From: Globomyces pollinis-pini
Taxonomy: Eukaryota > Chytridiomycota > Chytridiomycetes > Rhizophydiales > Globomycetaceae
Direction of reading: 5' to 3'
Length of the DNA stretch: 29,044 nucleotides
Assembly (NCBI GenBank): GCA_025399215.1
Contig: MU621301.1
Location: forward strand, 1-29,044
Part shown: one piece after another, positions 12,025 through 22,500 of the stretch
Numbering within the stretch: position 1 is the stretch's first letter
Layout: every line of letters begins with the position of its first letter
Translations under genes and position numbers: made by a program
The notes under the pieces: generated by a model
The model's input: only the letters and a program-made list of their open reading frames with translations
The model's database searches: none
Told to the model about the DNA's origin: nothing

Positions 12025-13536
12025 TCAAAACTGATTTGGATCAAACGAGAAAGAATTTTTGACGGGAAAGATCTTCAAAAAATATTCTTGTTCACGTTGA
12101 CGATATTTAAGTAACTGAAGTTTGATATCATCGGTTGAAAGCTTTCCAAATGGCACCATTCCAAAAAGCGCTTCATAATCAGCCCTGATTTCAAGTTGCA
12201 AGGAAAGATTTTTGATGTGCTTTTGTACTAGTTTAAGTCCATATTCATAATCATGAATGGATTGGAAGAATGTAATGGAAGGATTTCTTCCAAGTGTATA
12301 CACTGAGTAATAAGATCGTAAAAATGCTATTCCTAACACAACTGGATGCTTGTCCAAAACCCGTCCAACTGCGCTTAAACATCGTGAAGAATCATTAACA
12401 TCCGGAATGTAAAGGTTCTCTGCTGGAATATAAAACGTATGCCCTTTTGCTTTTAATACTAACGCAGGTTTTCCAGTAAGGTTACAGTTTGGAAAATAGT
12501 CTCTACCATCAGTAGTATTGAATGTGGCCCCAAGCTGGGCGTTAATGATGGTTGCTGTTTTATGGTGTAGATAAATAGCTGAAGAACCAGTGTCAACAGA
12601 TATAACTGTTGAGTTGTTCACCAATGGTCTTGGAAATGAAACCCCATCGACTTCAATTGTCCAACCATCGGGATCTGTACCCCAGATACCTTTACTTCGA
12701 TCCACAGAAAATGTTTTTGGAGTACCCTTATATTTTGCAGGATTTGTCCCACCAATGGTAATTTCTGACCCATCATAATCTTCACTATTGGATATGTAAA
12801 CCCCAAACTGCGGATAAGAAGCACCTGCTATCTTGTTAGTTATAATGTAGTCAATAAAGTTCGTCTTTAATACATCTTCACTAGTAAAGCTAGAGTTAAC
12901 TAATTTTTTTGCGATTGGGGATAATTCTGGCAATCCTAAACCAACAATACCATCTACAAATTCTAATTTAAGTAAATCGTATCCAACACCAATAATCAAG
13001 TCAGGTAGTTTAAACTCCCCAAATTGCACTTCAGCAGTATACAAGTTAACAGTGGCACTAGCCGAATGATAATTTAAAGTAACCGCGTCATTCAAGAATT
13101 TCTTCATCGTTTTAGTATCGCTTGTATTGATGCCTCGAAACTGAAATGGTTCACAACTGAAGTCGTGCGTGATAGGAATTGTCTTGTTTAGAATCTCATC
13201 AAATCGAGTTTTTACAGGGTTCAACGTACAGGGATCTTGTTTTACCCAAAAATCTGCGGAACCAGTGTCAAATACCATACGTAATGTCTTATTGTCAACT
13301 TTGACTTCCCCAACCAAAAATACATCTAAACATTTAGCAACAATAAACGTAAAGAAATAAATAAAAAAGAATAAATGCCGTTATTAGAATTTACCTTGCA
13401 AATTATAGAGGAGCTCATGTATTGCATCTCGTTTTTGAAGGTGAGATGCAATAGAATGGCCATGCAATGGAACTGTAACCTGACTGAATACCTGTCCAAT
13501 GAAACTACAGGCTAAAATTTGCTGATACCAGTTCAT
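12025..13536 (-). CDS. Secreted pepsin-family (A1) aspartic protease with C-terminal helical tail
   Basis: Two exons (13536-13395 and 13325-12025) around a 69-nt phase-1 intron encode 480 aa. A hydrophobic signal peptide (MNWYQQILACSFIGQVFSQ) is followed by a short propeptide with a dibasic KR (SHLQKRDAI) that could be a Kex2-type cleavage site. Both catalytic aspartates are present: VFDTGSADFWV (Asp ~67) and SVDTGSSAIYL (Asp ~292). A flap tyrosine (TLNYHSAS) and the core DGIVGLG are also seen, as is the C-lobe end VVLGIAFLRSYYSVY. After the fold comes about 90 residues of charged, helix-prone sequence (IHDYEYGLKLVQKHIKNL...) instead of a GPI-anchor signal. It lies tandem to, and is clearly a paralogue of, the protease at 13880-15433. 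The likely role is extracellular or vacuolar proteolysis; the substrate is unknown. Confidence 0.93.
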
Positions 13537-13879
13537 TTTTTAATCTAAGGAGAAAAGAAATTCGTGATTTGAATAATAAGAATGATGTCATATTCGACGC
13601 GACAACAGAAATTTTCAACACTGGAATAGAATTTTAAAATAAAAACAGAAAACTGGTAGCTGTCAGACGACCTGTTTAAATATGGACACTTCAGACAATT
13701 TTCTGAAACTATATCACCTAATTTGAATTATTTTTACTCTCAATAAGTTGTATCACTTAATGATTATTCTATGCTACCAATAAATAGACGCTAAGTTATG
13801 AGAGACAAGTTGAAAGTGAGTGAAACAACAGACAGATTTCAATGATGTTAAAAAAGTGCTGGCATACATATAGTTTATT
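13537..13879. promoter_or_regulatory. Intergenic region upstream of the 12025-13536 protease
   Basis: 343 bp between the stop of one protease and the start of the next, both on the minus strand. AT-rich, with TGATGTCAT at about 13583-13591 and no convincing coding potential; it should hold the terminator of the upstream gene and the promoter of the downstream one. Confidence 0.4.
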
Positions 13880-15433
13880 TTATGTTGGCACTTTTGGAAA
13901 TCCAGCCGTGAGTTTTCTTTCTTGTCTGGATTCGCTACCACTCCAAAAGCTGTTCGGAGCAACCGTTGGCATCGATTTTATGATAGAACTACTGGCGATG
14001 TATTCATCAAGTAAATTTAGATCCTTTGCAATTTGAGTTTCTACAGGTCCTGGAGTAGCAGTTGACAAATATTCTAACTGTAATCGTTCCATTTGAATTT
14101 TTAATTTTAGTTGTTCTATCTTAAGGTTCAATAACTCCAAGCCAACAGTTTTGTCATGAATAGCTTGAGCAAAAGAAATGGTTGGATTCTTTCCCTTTGA
14201 ATAGATTGAATAGTATGATCTGAGGAAGACAGCCCCAAATACAGCATAAGTGGGATGTGTAGTATTCATGAAACCAGAAATACACAACGGAGATTTTGAT
14301 GTACTATCGACAAACACATAATTTTGTGGTGGAATGCTGAATACAAATCCTGTGCTAGTGTCAGTAAAATTAATGTCGGTTCGACCAATTGTGGTACAAT
14401 TTGGAAGAACATATCGGTCGATAGCAGGATTGTAAACTGCTCCAATTGCAGCATTAATGGCATTAGCAGTAGTGGTATGAAGATACATCAAGGACGTTCC
14501 AGAATCAGCAACAGCATATTCAAACTTGTTAATGGATAGTGGTATGTTGATCAAGACCCCTTTTGCAGACACAGTAAAATCTTTAATGGAAAAATCCCAA
14601 ATAAATGGTTCTTCATTTTTTCTGCTAGCTACAGGAGTCTGGTATATATTACCAGCAAAACGTGAAGTGTCAATTCCTCCTATAGTTATTTCACTACTAC
14701 CAAAATCTTCATGGTTTGCTAAATAAATGCCAAACTTGCTTGGAATAACTTCATTTGGAGAATCGATTGATAGGGAGTTGATCGCAGCATCAATAAAGTT
14801 TGAAGTATCCCGAAATTGTGAGCTTTTAGCACCCAGTGAAGAGAGTGCAGGAAATCCCAAGCCAACAATTCCATCAAATGCAGACGTACCATTCAGTTCT
14901 GAAGCAACACCAAATGACAACGAGGAGATCTTGACTGATCCAAATGTTACTGGACCGGTGAATGCATTAAGGAAAGCACCAGCAGATCCGTATTTGATAG
15001 CTGCATTCACATTACTGATAGGTTTGATTGATAAATCGTTAGTATCTAAGGATTTTCCTTCACAGCTCCCATCTTTGATTGGGTTACTGCACGGAGACCC
15101 ACGTACCCAAACATCAGAAGAACCTGTATCAAACACAAGTTCAAATTCACTTCCAGAACCAATTGTTACTTTTCCTACATAAAATGTATCTATAGAAATT
15201 GAGAATTCATTAATGAAATAGAAGAATGATTGGTGATAGATTGTTGAACCATTTAAATTTATAACTTTACCTCGTAAATTAAACAGTAGATCGTTCTTTG
15301 TTAAAGCTCGTTCCAATAAAGACTTTTCTTGATTTTCCCACCTTCGTTTTGACAGAGGTACGACAATTTGGCCAGTGACAGTATTTAAAATGAAACTTGC
15401 GTAGATTAATGTCAGTAGTTCTCTTCCAAACAT
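13880..15433 (-). CDS. Secreted pepsin-family (A1) aspartic protease with C-terminal coiled-coil tail
   Basis: The start is the ATG at 15433 (MFGRELLTLIYASFIL), giving a signal peptide that ends near VTGQ, then the pro-region phrase IVVPLSKRR. The frame is open throughout, but positions 15270-15190 look like an 81-nt phase-1 intron: GT...AG borders, at exactly the position of the intron in the neighbouring paralogue (after FNLR, before DTFYVGKV). Spliced length is 490 aa. Catalytic motifs are VFDTGSSDVWV (Asp ~75) and VADSGTSLMYL (Asp ~283), with a flap tyrosine in IKYGSAG and the core DGIVGLG. A charged helical tail (IHDKTVGLELLNLKIEQL...) of about 95 residues follows the C-lobe; no GPI signal is visible. 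It shares a 324-bp divergent promoter with the degenerate paralogue at 15758. Confidence 0.93.
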   Translation of the reverse strand: MFGRELLTLIYASFILNTVTGQIVVPLSKRRWENQEKSLLERALTKNDLLFNLRGKVINLNGSTIYHQSFFYFINEFSISIDTFYVGKVTIGSGSEFELVFDTGSSDVWVRGSPCSNPIKDGSCEGKSLDTNDLSIKPISNVNAAIKYGSAGAFLNAFTGPVTFGSVKISSLSFGVASELNGTSAFDGIVGLGFPALSSLGAKSSQFRDTSNFIDAAINSLSIDSPNEVIPSKFGIYLANHEDFGSSEITIGGIDTSRFAGNIYQTPVASRKNEEPFIWDFSIKDFTVSAKGVLINIPLSINKFEYAVADSGTSLMYLHTTTANAINAAIGAVYNPAIDRYVLPNCTTIGRTDINFTDTSTGFVFSIPPQNYVFVDSTSKSPLCISGFMNTTHPTYAVFGAVFLRSYYSIYSKGKNPTISFAQAIHDKTVGLELLNLKIEQLKLKIQMERLQLEYLSTATPGPVETQIAKDLNLLDEYIASSSIIKSMPTVAPNSFWSGSESRQERKLTAGFPKVPT

Positions 15434-15757
15434 TGTAAACAATGAAAAAACGCGCAGTTCATTATAAACAATTCACCTCTTAGTTGAATTTCACGATAGA
15501 TAATAATCAAATAGATATCTAAGTTGTAGATGAATCTATTCTGGTTTGTATATATCTTTAAGTGCGTCTTATGCTCATTATGATTAAATTAAATCAATAA
15601 TATATTCAATCTTGATAAATTTCGAAGAAGTAGCTGATTTATTTTGTTCAAGTTAATTTAATAAAAATGGTTATCAGTATCGAATTTTCAATATTTAAGA
15701 TCGGGTGACGTATGAGTAAGAAGTGACGCGAACAGTTTCGTCAATTCCTTGACTAAA
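15434..15757. promoter_or_regulatory. Divergent promoter between active protease and pseudoprotease
   Basis: 324 bp separating divergent starts. Two TGACG motifs (15706-15710, inside TGACGTAT, and 15724-15728) lie 18 bp apart, 30-55 bp upstream of the pseudoprotease ATG; they resemble half-sites for bZIP (ATF/CREB type) regulators. No gene is visible in the stretch. Confidence 0.4.
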
Positions 15758-17164
15758 ATGATTCTGCATGCGCTGCTTCTTCTACGTGTGTTCGCAGCAG
15801 AACTAGAACCTAATGATGAGATAAATCGCTCAACTGTTCCTGAACTACCTAAGGACTTTCAAGTGTCACAAAAGATAAACATTCTAGCAGATGGATTTAT
15901 AAACTCCTTTGATGACTTTGGGAATGGAAGACTGAACAATGGGAAAGCTAAAGTTTGGATGAGAAACCAACAAAGTAATATTCTTTGTCGGTAACTAGGT
16001 ATAGATTCCAAGCTATTGGTAAAAGGAATGGTCGGTCAAGAATCAACCAGAATGTTACTAGATTTGACTACTGACAAGATAGTCTATAAAAGGGCTGATG
16101 GTGAAATTCCCACCATTGAAGATGAAGAAACGTCCGTTGTTAAAAAGAAGCTACTGCTGTCCAAAACAAGAGATACTGGGGAGGTCAAGGTAGCTGCATT
16201 AAATTCTCGAACACAGCATTGGGTTCGGAAAGAGGCTGATATCCCTGGGTTCAAATATCAAGGTCTTGTTGGAATTGGTCCCAAGAGTGAATTTTTTAAT
16301 GGATTGAATTTCTCTCCTGGTCAACGAAAGATTGGAATTCGTTTAGTGGATTATTTTGAAAAGAATGCGTTTAAAGATAAGGCCTCTGGCAACAGTGTCT
16401 GTGATTTTGGGTTCTTTGATATCGAACCAGAAAAGATGATTACCTTTCCACTTTCCAAACCCTTCAAAGACAGTTGGAAGTTTACATTGGAATCAGCTAC
16501 CTTTTCTACAAGTTTTGGCAGTCTTCGTCTGTCAGATGGCATGCCATTGAATGAAAGAATGGCATACCCGTCAATAACTGAAGAATATATTGTGCTAAAC
16601 CAAGCGACTGCTGATGCAATCAATGCTGATCTAGGTGCCGTTTGGGATGAAACGGAGAAAGCATATCGTCTTGCTGATTGTATTGCGTGGAATTCCGCAA
16701 AGGATATAGTGACACTTGTCTTGAATGGCAATAACTTCTCACTTCCATTTAAAAGTACCGTTGTCGTCAAAAAGGGCAAATGCTTCAGTGGTTTCAATCG
16801 CGCAGAAGGCAATGAAGAAGGACTAGTTCTTGGTATTCCATTTCTAAAATCTTTTTATGTGGGTCTGGACTACGATCAGGAGTCAGTTTCATTCTCGCCA
16901 AATGTACGTTTTATTAACGAATTAGGCAAATCCGAGGGAATGTTGAACATCATTGATAAGTTTCAAGAAGTAGTAAAACTTCAATTAGATATAAACGAGG
17001 AAGAAAAGGTCATGTTCAAAGATGTCGAAGTGGTCAATATCACGAAAGATATTCGTACTACTCATGGAGATATTGGATTGGAGATTGCAATGTTACGTGA
17101 CCTCTTGCTTAGGTTGAAGGCCAAAGCTGGCGACACTACTAACGCTGGTGCTTTTACCGAATAA
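15758..17164 (+). CDS. Catalytically degenerate aspartic-protease-fold protein (pseudoprotease)
   Basis: Exon 1 (15758-15974) and exon 2 (15999-17164) are separated by a 24-nt intron and encode 460 aa. A signal peptide (MILHALLLLRVFAAEL) is present. Homology to the two adjacent proteases is visible in the N-lobe (GMVGQESTRMLLDL), the core (YQGLVGIG for DGIVGLG), the C-lobe (ATADAINADLGAVW for TTANAINAAIGAVY) and FLKSFYVGLDYDQESVSFSP. Both active sites are destroyed. The first triad DTG is replaced by DLT (Asp ~94 kept, Gly lost). The second, DSG/DTG, is replaced by PSI, with Pro ~263 where the Asp should be. The stretch between motif 1 and the core is about 40 residues shorter than in the paralogues, removing the flap. 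The open frame, intact splice sites and signal peptide argue for a maintained non-catalytic protein, not a decayed pseudogene. The C-terminal helical tail is retained (LRDLLLRLKAKAGD). Confidence 0.87.
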
Positions 17165-17389
17165 AAAAGAGACTGAATTGACAGCGATTACGTATTTATT
17201 TCTATAACTGTTATGATATTAATTTGTATTTGTAAGTTATGGTGTAATGATGATTTAAACAATTCGACTATCATAGAACTAAAAGAGACTGAGGCTGTTG
17301 AAGTAATTTATAATGCTGTGTTAGTAAGTAATTTAAGGAGCTGTTGCAAAGCATTGTTAAAGGGGCCAATTTAACACCCTAAATTATGG

Positions 17390-17399
17390 TATAAAAAAA
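17390..17399 (+). promoter_or_regulatory. TATA-like element upstream of the DUF3533 gene
   Basis: TATAAAAAAA ends 26 bp before the ATG at 17426, and a CCAAT pentamer lies at 17366-17370. Placement is reasonable for a short fungal 5' leader, but both motifs arise easily by chance in AT-rich DNA. Confidence 0.35.
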
Positions 17400-17425
17400 C
17401 TCCCTAATAACTTAATTTTTTGATT

Positions 17426-19261
17426 ATGGTTAAAAGTGAAGCAGAAAATAAACTAGAAGTAACCGGAAATGAAAATGGGGATCTAAAACGGTCAGGTTCT
17501 GTACAATCTGAACAGAATAGAGAAACGAGTAAGCCAGATCCTGAAGCTCATTCCAAAGTTCTTGAATCAGAGAACTCAAAAAAACCTGAAGATGAAGCTT
17601 CAACAGATGATATGTTGAAAAAGGATACAATCGTCCCAGATGTCCATGTGAATGAACAAGAAGCGGATAAGCCTAAAACAAGTCCTCAGCAAAATAATAC
17701 AGTGGTTCAAGAGGTCCATGTGAATGAACAAGAAGCAGCTATGCCTAAAACAAGTCCTCAGCATAATACAGTGGTTCAAGAGGTCCAAAATAATACAGTG
17801 GTTCAAGAGGTCCATGTGAATGAGCAAGAAGCTAATAAGCCAGGGACAAGTCCTCAGCAAGAAAATGTAAAGTTGGAGGACATAATAATTGACATGGACG
17901 ATGGAATTCCAACTTTTCTACAGAAACACTTGCCAATTACTACCGGAGTTATGAATCCTATTTTAGCTACATTAATGCTGATTGCTGCTACTGGTGCAGC
18001 ATTATTGTATGGAACTATTTACCTAGGTCCCCTCTGGAATCCACTTCCTCACTTCAATAACGTGCCATTTGCATATCTGAATCATGATAAAGGATTTGAT
18101 TTCACTGCTTACAAACCGTATGAATCAGCCGTTTTAAAAATGACTAACAATCAGTCTTTTGGAGATCTCAGTGAAAACCTATTGTTTAAATCCGATTCTC
18201 CATTATCTCAATTCTTAAAATGGGTTCAAATTGAAAAAACCACCACAGTAGAACAATTGAAAGAACAGTTAGAAATTGGAGACTATTGGGGAATTGTGTA
18301 CATTCCAGAAAACTTTAGCAATGCTTTTTTGACGAACTTGCAAGACCCAAATACTCAGCTACCTAATCCGAACTACTTGAATATGACCGTGGATGTAATC
18401 TATAACCAAGCCCGTCAACTTACCATTTGCAGTATTGCAATTACAGCTATTTCCGATTCTCTGTCTGTTTTGTCGTCTTCGTTTGCCAATAAACTGCTAC
18501 TTGCTGCGGAAAGGGATAGATCTGTGGGCTACAAGAGCCTATTAACCAGTCCGCGCTTCATTTCACAACCAATTCACAAAAATATTATCAACACACATCC
18601 AATTCCTTTCATGGGCCTGAATTTTGCAACGTATCTACCCTGTTTAGTTCTGTGGATTGCTGGAGTTGTCATTGTCAGTTTGGTATTCCGAATTTTTGGA
18701 AAAAACTTTGATAATGTTGCTCATGTTCATCATCGTCCATTATTTATTGTCAAATTCTGGGTATCAGGGGTATTATTTGGATTATTCAATACTTTTGTCG
18801 CTTCATTTGCATTCTTTTTGTTAGTGTTGTCCTTGAACAATGGTGATAGTAGTTTTGTCCAACCTGAATACAGCCCATTTCAAGTGATTCTCTTCTTATG
18901 GTTGATGACCAGTACATTTACTTGCTCTTCTGCTGTCTTATGTGCACTAGTTGGGATTGACTACTTTGCGATTTTGTCGTCTCTATTATTAATCTTACAG
19001 TTTGCAACATCATCAGCCATTTTGGAGCCAGTAGTAATGCCAGGTGCAGGTCGTATTGGTTATATATTTCCATTTTCACATTCTGTGAAGACTCTCAAAT
19101 GCATGTTTTTAGGTAGTCAATGTCATGAAATGGGATCTCACATTCTGGTGATTATTGTTTGGCTTATCTGTACATTGCTGTTGACTTTGGTTATTGTTGG
19201 GTTGACATTAAGGCGACGTATACTTGTTTCTCTTGAAACTAATATGACTAAAATAAAATAA
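17426..19261 (+). CDS. SNG1-like DUF3533 polytopic membrane protein with in-frame N-terminal repeats
   Basis: Intronless, 611 aa, starting at ATG 17426 (MVKSEAENKLE). The first ~165 residues are acidic, hydrophilic and contain a degenerate repeat of about 24 residues (VHVNEQEA...KPKTSPQQ). A first membrane segment (~175-200, ILATLMLIAATGAALLYGTI) is followed by a large non-cytoplasmic region with N-glycosylation-type sequons, then five membrane segments (~410-600), ending with basic residues RRR. The layout of one N-terminal and a cluster of C-terminal helices with a motif like LGPLWNPLPHFNNVPFAYLN is that of the DUF3533/SNG1 family, related to ABC-2-type permeases. S. cerevisiae Sng1 gives resistance to nitrosoguanidine and drugs and affects plasma-membrane lipid asymmetry. 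A TATA-like element sits 27 bp upstream of the ATG. Confidence 0.85.
   Translation: MVKSEAENKLEVTGNENGDLKRSGSVQSEQNRETSKPDPEAHSKVLESENSKKPEDEASTDDMLKKDTIVPDVHVNEQEADKPKTSPQQNNTVVQEVHVNEQEAAMPKTSPQHNTVVQEVQNNTVVQEVHVNEQEANKPGTSPQQENVKLEDIIIDMDDGIPTFLQKHLPITTGVMNPILATLMLIAATGAALLYGTIYLGPLWNPLPHFNNVPFAYLNHDKGFDFTAYKPYESAVLKMTNNQSFGDLSENLLFKSDSPLSQFLKWVQIEKTTTVEQLKEQLEIGDYWGIVYIPENFSNAFLTNLQDPNTQLPNPNYLNMTVDVIYNQARQLTICSIAITAISDSLSVLSSSFANKLLLAAERDRSVGYKSLLTSPRFISQPIHKNIINTHPIPFMGLNFATYLPCLVLWIAGVVIVSLVFRIFGKNFDNVAHVHHRPLFIVKFWVSGVLFGLFNTFVASFAFFLLVLSLNNGDSSFVQPEYSPFQVILFLWLMTSTFTCSSAVLCALVGIDYFAILSSLLLILQFATSSAILEPVVMPGAGRIGYIFPFSHSVKTLKCMFLGSQCHEMGSHILVIIVWLICTLLLTLVIVGLTLRRRILVSLETNMTKIK
17641..17870 (+). 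repeat. Imperfect in-frame tandem repeat (~72 bp units) within the DUF3533 gene
   Basis: The phrase GTCCATGTGAATGAACAAGA recurs starting near 17641, 17713 and (one change) 17809, followed each time by a sequence encoding KPKTSPQQ-like residues and then AATACAGTGGTTCAAGAGG. A truncated 27-bp unit sits between the second and third full copies (from about 17782). All units keep the reading frame, so the repeats expand a hydrophilic, probably disordered cytoplasmic tail. Confidence 0.88.
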
Positions 19262-19593
19262 TGTTAGAAATATATACTGATTAACGAAGAACTTGAATTG
19301 TTTCTTGATAAAATGACTTTGATGATACACAAATCACCCTTCAAGTATAACATAACAATCCAATTTCACGCTAATTTAAACACTTGAATATTCCACTTGA
19401 TAATCAAAACACTTGAATACTTCGTTTAGTTCACGATAATCTAATGGTTTTGGATTATTTCAATTTCTATTCGTTTTTCTATTTATCATTGATTCACGTA
19501 TCAAAGCTTTTTAACACCATCATTTTCAGCAATGTTTTTAAGGTGATTGACAACAACATCTAACAGACTTAGGTTTGTTGCTCTGTTGTAGTA
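19262..19593. other. Intergenic region with short CACTTGAATA direct repeats
   Basis: 332 bp between the DUF3533 stop and the PI4KA start. The decamer CACTTGAATA occurs twice (about 19380 and 19409) with a related CACTTGATAA between them. I see no gene or RNA; it may be terminator and promoter sequence. Confidence 0.45.
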
Positions 19594-22500
19594 ATGAATA
19601 GTTTAAACCACAATTCCGTGGAACTACTAACACTGGGTGCCAGAATTGCTGCTTTGAATGGTAAAATGGCTAGTCTGGATGATTTTAACGATGCTTTATA
19701 TTCCGTAAGTATTGATATGAATTACTGCTTTATTGCTTTATTCCTATTCAAATAGAAATGATTTAATTATTTGATTAGAACCTTGATGACAAGCTCAGAT
19801 TGGTAGCAATGCTCGAATTCACATTGAACAGTCAAAACCTTGAATCATCTGATTATTTACCATTACTAGAATTTGTTCCTGATTTATGTTACGAACATCA
19901 AGGTACTTTGAAGCGATTTGATTCCTAGGTTTATTTCAATTTGCCTTAGTTATATAGGTTCATACACTTCTTTACAGGAATTGTTTTACGAAATTTCATC
20001 AAGGGTTCTGGCATTGGCCTGTAGAAATAAAGATGCAACAGCAGACTTAGTGGAGCATTTATGTGAATGGATCAAACTCTTTTTTCAATCGATATTAGAT
20101 AATCCAACAAGTAAAGGACGAAATTATTTATTTCTAGATGAACATTTTTGCACATTGTTGATTGCTGCTTTGCAGGGTATCTTTCAATCATTCAATTCTG
20201 GAAATGTATCAGTGTTGGAAAACTTTGGACCTATGTTTTCCCAGAGTATAGAACAGATTATAGCATGTCCCGATGCTCTATCAAACATGTCGAGAGAGCT
20301 CAAAATTTCGAATCTGGCTGAACGACATGATATTCCATCCTTTTATACATATGTTTTTGAAGCGATGAAAAATATGGTCATCAATTTCATCAGTCCACAA
20401 GCAACTTTCACATCCGTTTGGGAAGACTTATTGTTGATGAAGCAGAATCTAAGACCTATTTTACAGGAATTTTTACCAGTACTTTCAAGTTTGAGTTCTT
20501 TGACTTGGAATCAAGATAAAAAGGCAATTGTTTGTGATCAAGGAGATGCTCTTTTTCCGGAACTGACTGTGAATATGATTGTATGTTTTTTTCACATTGA
20601 TAATTCTTTCTAAACATCTCTTTACATATTACCTTTTTCAAACCGCATTTTTAACATTCAGCACACTAGTGTTCTCTGTTCAGTGTTGATAGAGGATGGG
20701 TGGATCTTTTTGTTAGAGCACATTCCACCATGTATTGATGATTTAAACACTTTCCAATCTTTTTCGTTGGACATTTTCGTCGCATGTATCGAAGGGCTTG
20801 GCGTTATCGGAAATTGGTATCTAACGACAATCTAAATTTAGTAATATTCCTGCACAAGGAAAAGTGGCCGATATTTTAACGATCTTCCTGTTAGATCCGG
20901 CAGATATTTTCACTTCCGATGATGATTATAATTGCTCTATTTTAAGAGAATGTGCCGGTCAAACACTGGGGGTAGTTTTAGCAGGGTTGTCAGAAAATGG
21001 CAATGATTCAGCTCGAAAGAAGTCCACACTTTTTGCATGCATAAATTCTATGCACAATACCAACTCTGAATCAGCAAATGCTAGCAAAGACGAAATTACT
21101 TTGACTCGAAGAAAATATGAAAATTCTATCTCGACAATAGCGAACTTAACTCGAGTCTTAAACTCCAAAGATGTAACTACTACTTTTTTTAATCATTTAG
21201 ACCATTGAAATTGCTATTCCAGCTTTAGTAAGAAAGCTTTCGGAAACCAATGATGAAAGTAAGAATTTGATTTGGCATGCGCTGGGCTGTATTGGAATGA
21301 CTGAAGATGCAGATATCTTTAGAAGTGTGATATCTTTTACATTGAGTTCTACGAAGAATTTTGAAAAGGTTCAATTATAATAGTTGTAACATTTAGATTA
21401 GCAAAATATCCCACACATTGGCACGGATGCCTGGTAGACCATTACCTTTGTTAGAAATTTATCTCTTACAATTACTGACAAAGTTCACAGAGCAAGCACT
21501 AATGGTCCAAAAGTTTCCAGTAGGTTCCAACTTGTACTTATATTAGGATGATCAATCACATCTATCAGACTTGAAGGATCTGGTAAATTTGATTCGAGTA
21601 CTTTGTGAGCATGAAAATATTTCATCGGAATTACTTTTGGCTAAAAACTTGGATATTGTTCATCAGCTTAGAAATATGTGGTTCTATTTAGTATTACTTG
21701 TCTTAACTCCATCTGGCTGGCCAAAAGATTGGTATGGTATCCTTAAAGTCATTGCGAGAAAGTCCCCACCATTGCTGTTGAAGAAGAAAGAGCGGTCATT
21801 AATTGTGAACTTGAGTGCTGATTCTATTCTAATTGCGACTTTCTCTGATTCAGTAAGCATTTTTTATATCCTCACTCAAGATAACGAACAAAATCAAACC
21901 AATTTTGACTTCATACGTTCCTCTTAAGGTTAATGAAGTAAGAAATATCCCCTGGTCGATCGCGGTTTACCTGGTCACTGTATATCAAATAGAACGACTC
22001 CGAATGAAAGAATTGTCGTTGGATTTTCTATGTGGATATCTTGCTGATGATAGATTACATTTACCAGATATTTATCCAATTGTCGAAGCAATAGCTGAAT
22101 CCGTAATAGAACTTCTCTAAATGGATTAGATTTTAAAGCAAGCAATACGTGATCATAGCTACAGAAAACTTCCAGAAACAGTGGTTGAGCAGCATTTGCA
22201 GACGCTTTTAGTATATGCTGCATGTAGAACGCAAAAGATTCGGTTTTTTGTTTCTGGATGGATAAAGCGAATTTTAAATGTGGTTCCAAGGATGTTGTAT
22301 CATAGAAAATCAGTGACTTACATGCTGGATATCTTGCGTTATCTCGATAATGAAATAGCGAATTATAAAGAGGTAAAAATAACATTATCATATTCTTTAG
22401 CCGCATTTGAGTTTTCTAGAGTCAACTATTGTATTTATAAATGCAGCAGAAACAAATGGCGCAGCCGCAGATTACTATAAAGTTTGTAACGATTGGTTGA

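Noticed and set aside
14727..15182. 151-codon plus-strand open frame inside the protease at 13880-15433
   Set aside because: Antisense shadow of a clear protease reading frame with both catalytic motifs; no family resemblance of its own.
15434..15442. Upstream TTG starts, giving slightly longer N-termini for the genes at 15433, 15758 and 17426
   Set aside because: Nuclear eukaryotic genes normally use ATG; an ATG lies a few codons downstream in each case and leaves a sensible N-terminus.
16351..16812. 153-codon minus-strand open frame inside the pseudoprotease
   Set aside because: Antisense shadow; the plus-strand frame aligns with the neighbouring proteases.
15758..17164. Calling the third protease gene a decayed pseudogene
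   Set aside because: The frame, signal peptide and splice borders are intact over 460 codons; only catalytic and flap residues are changed, which fits a maintained non-enzyme better.
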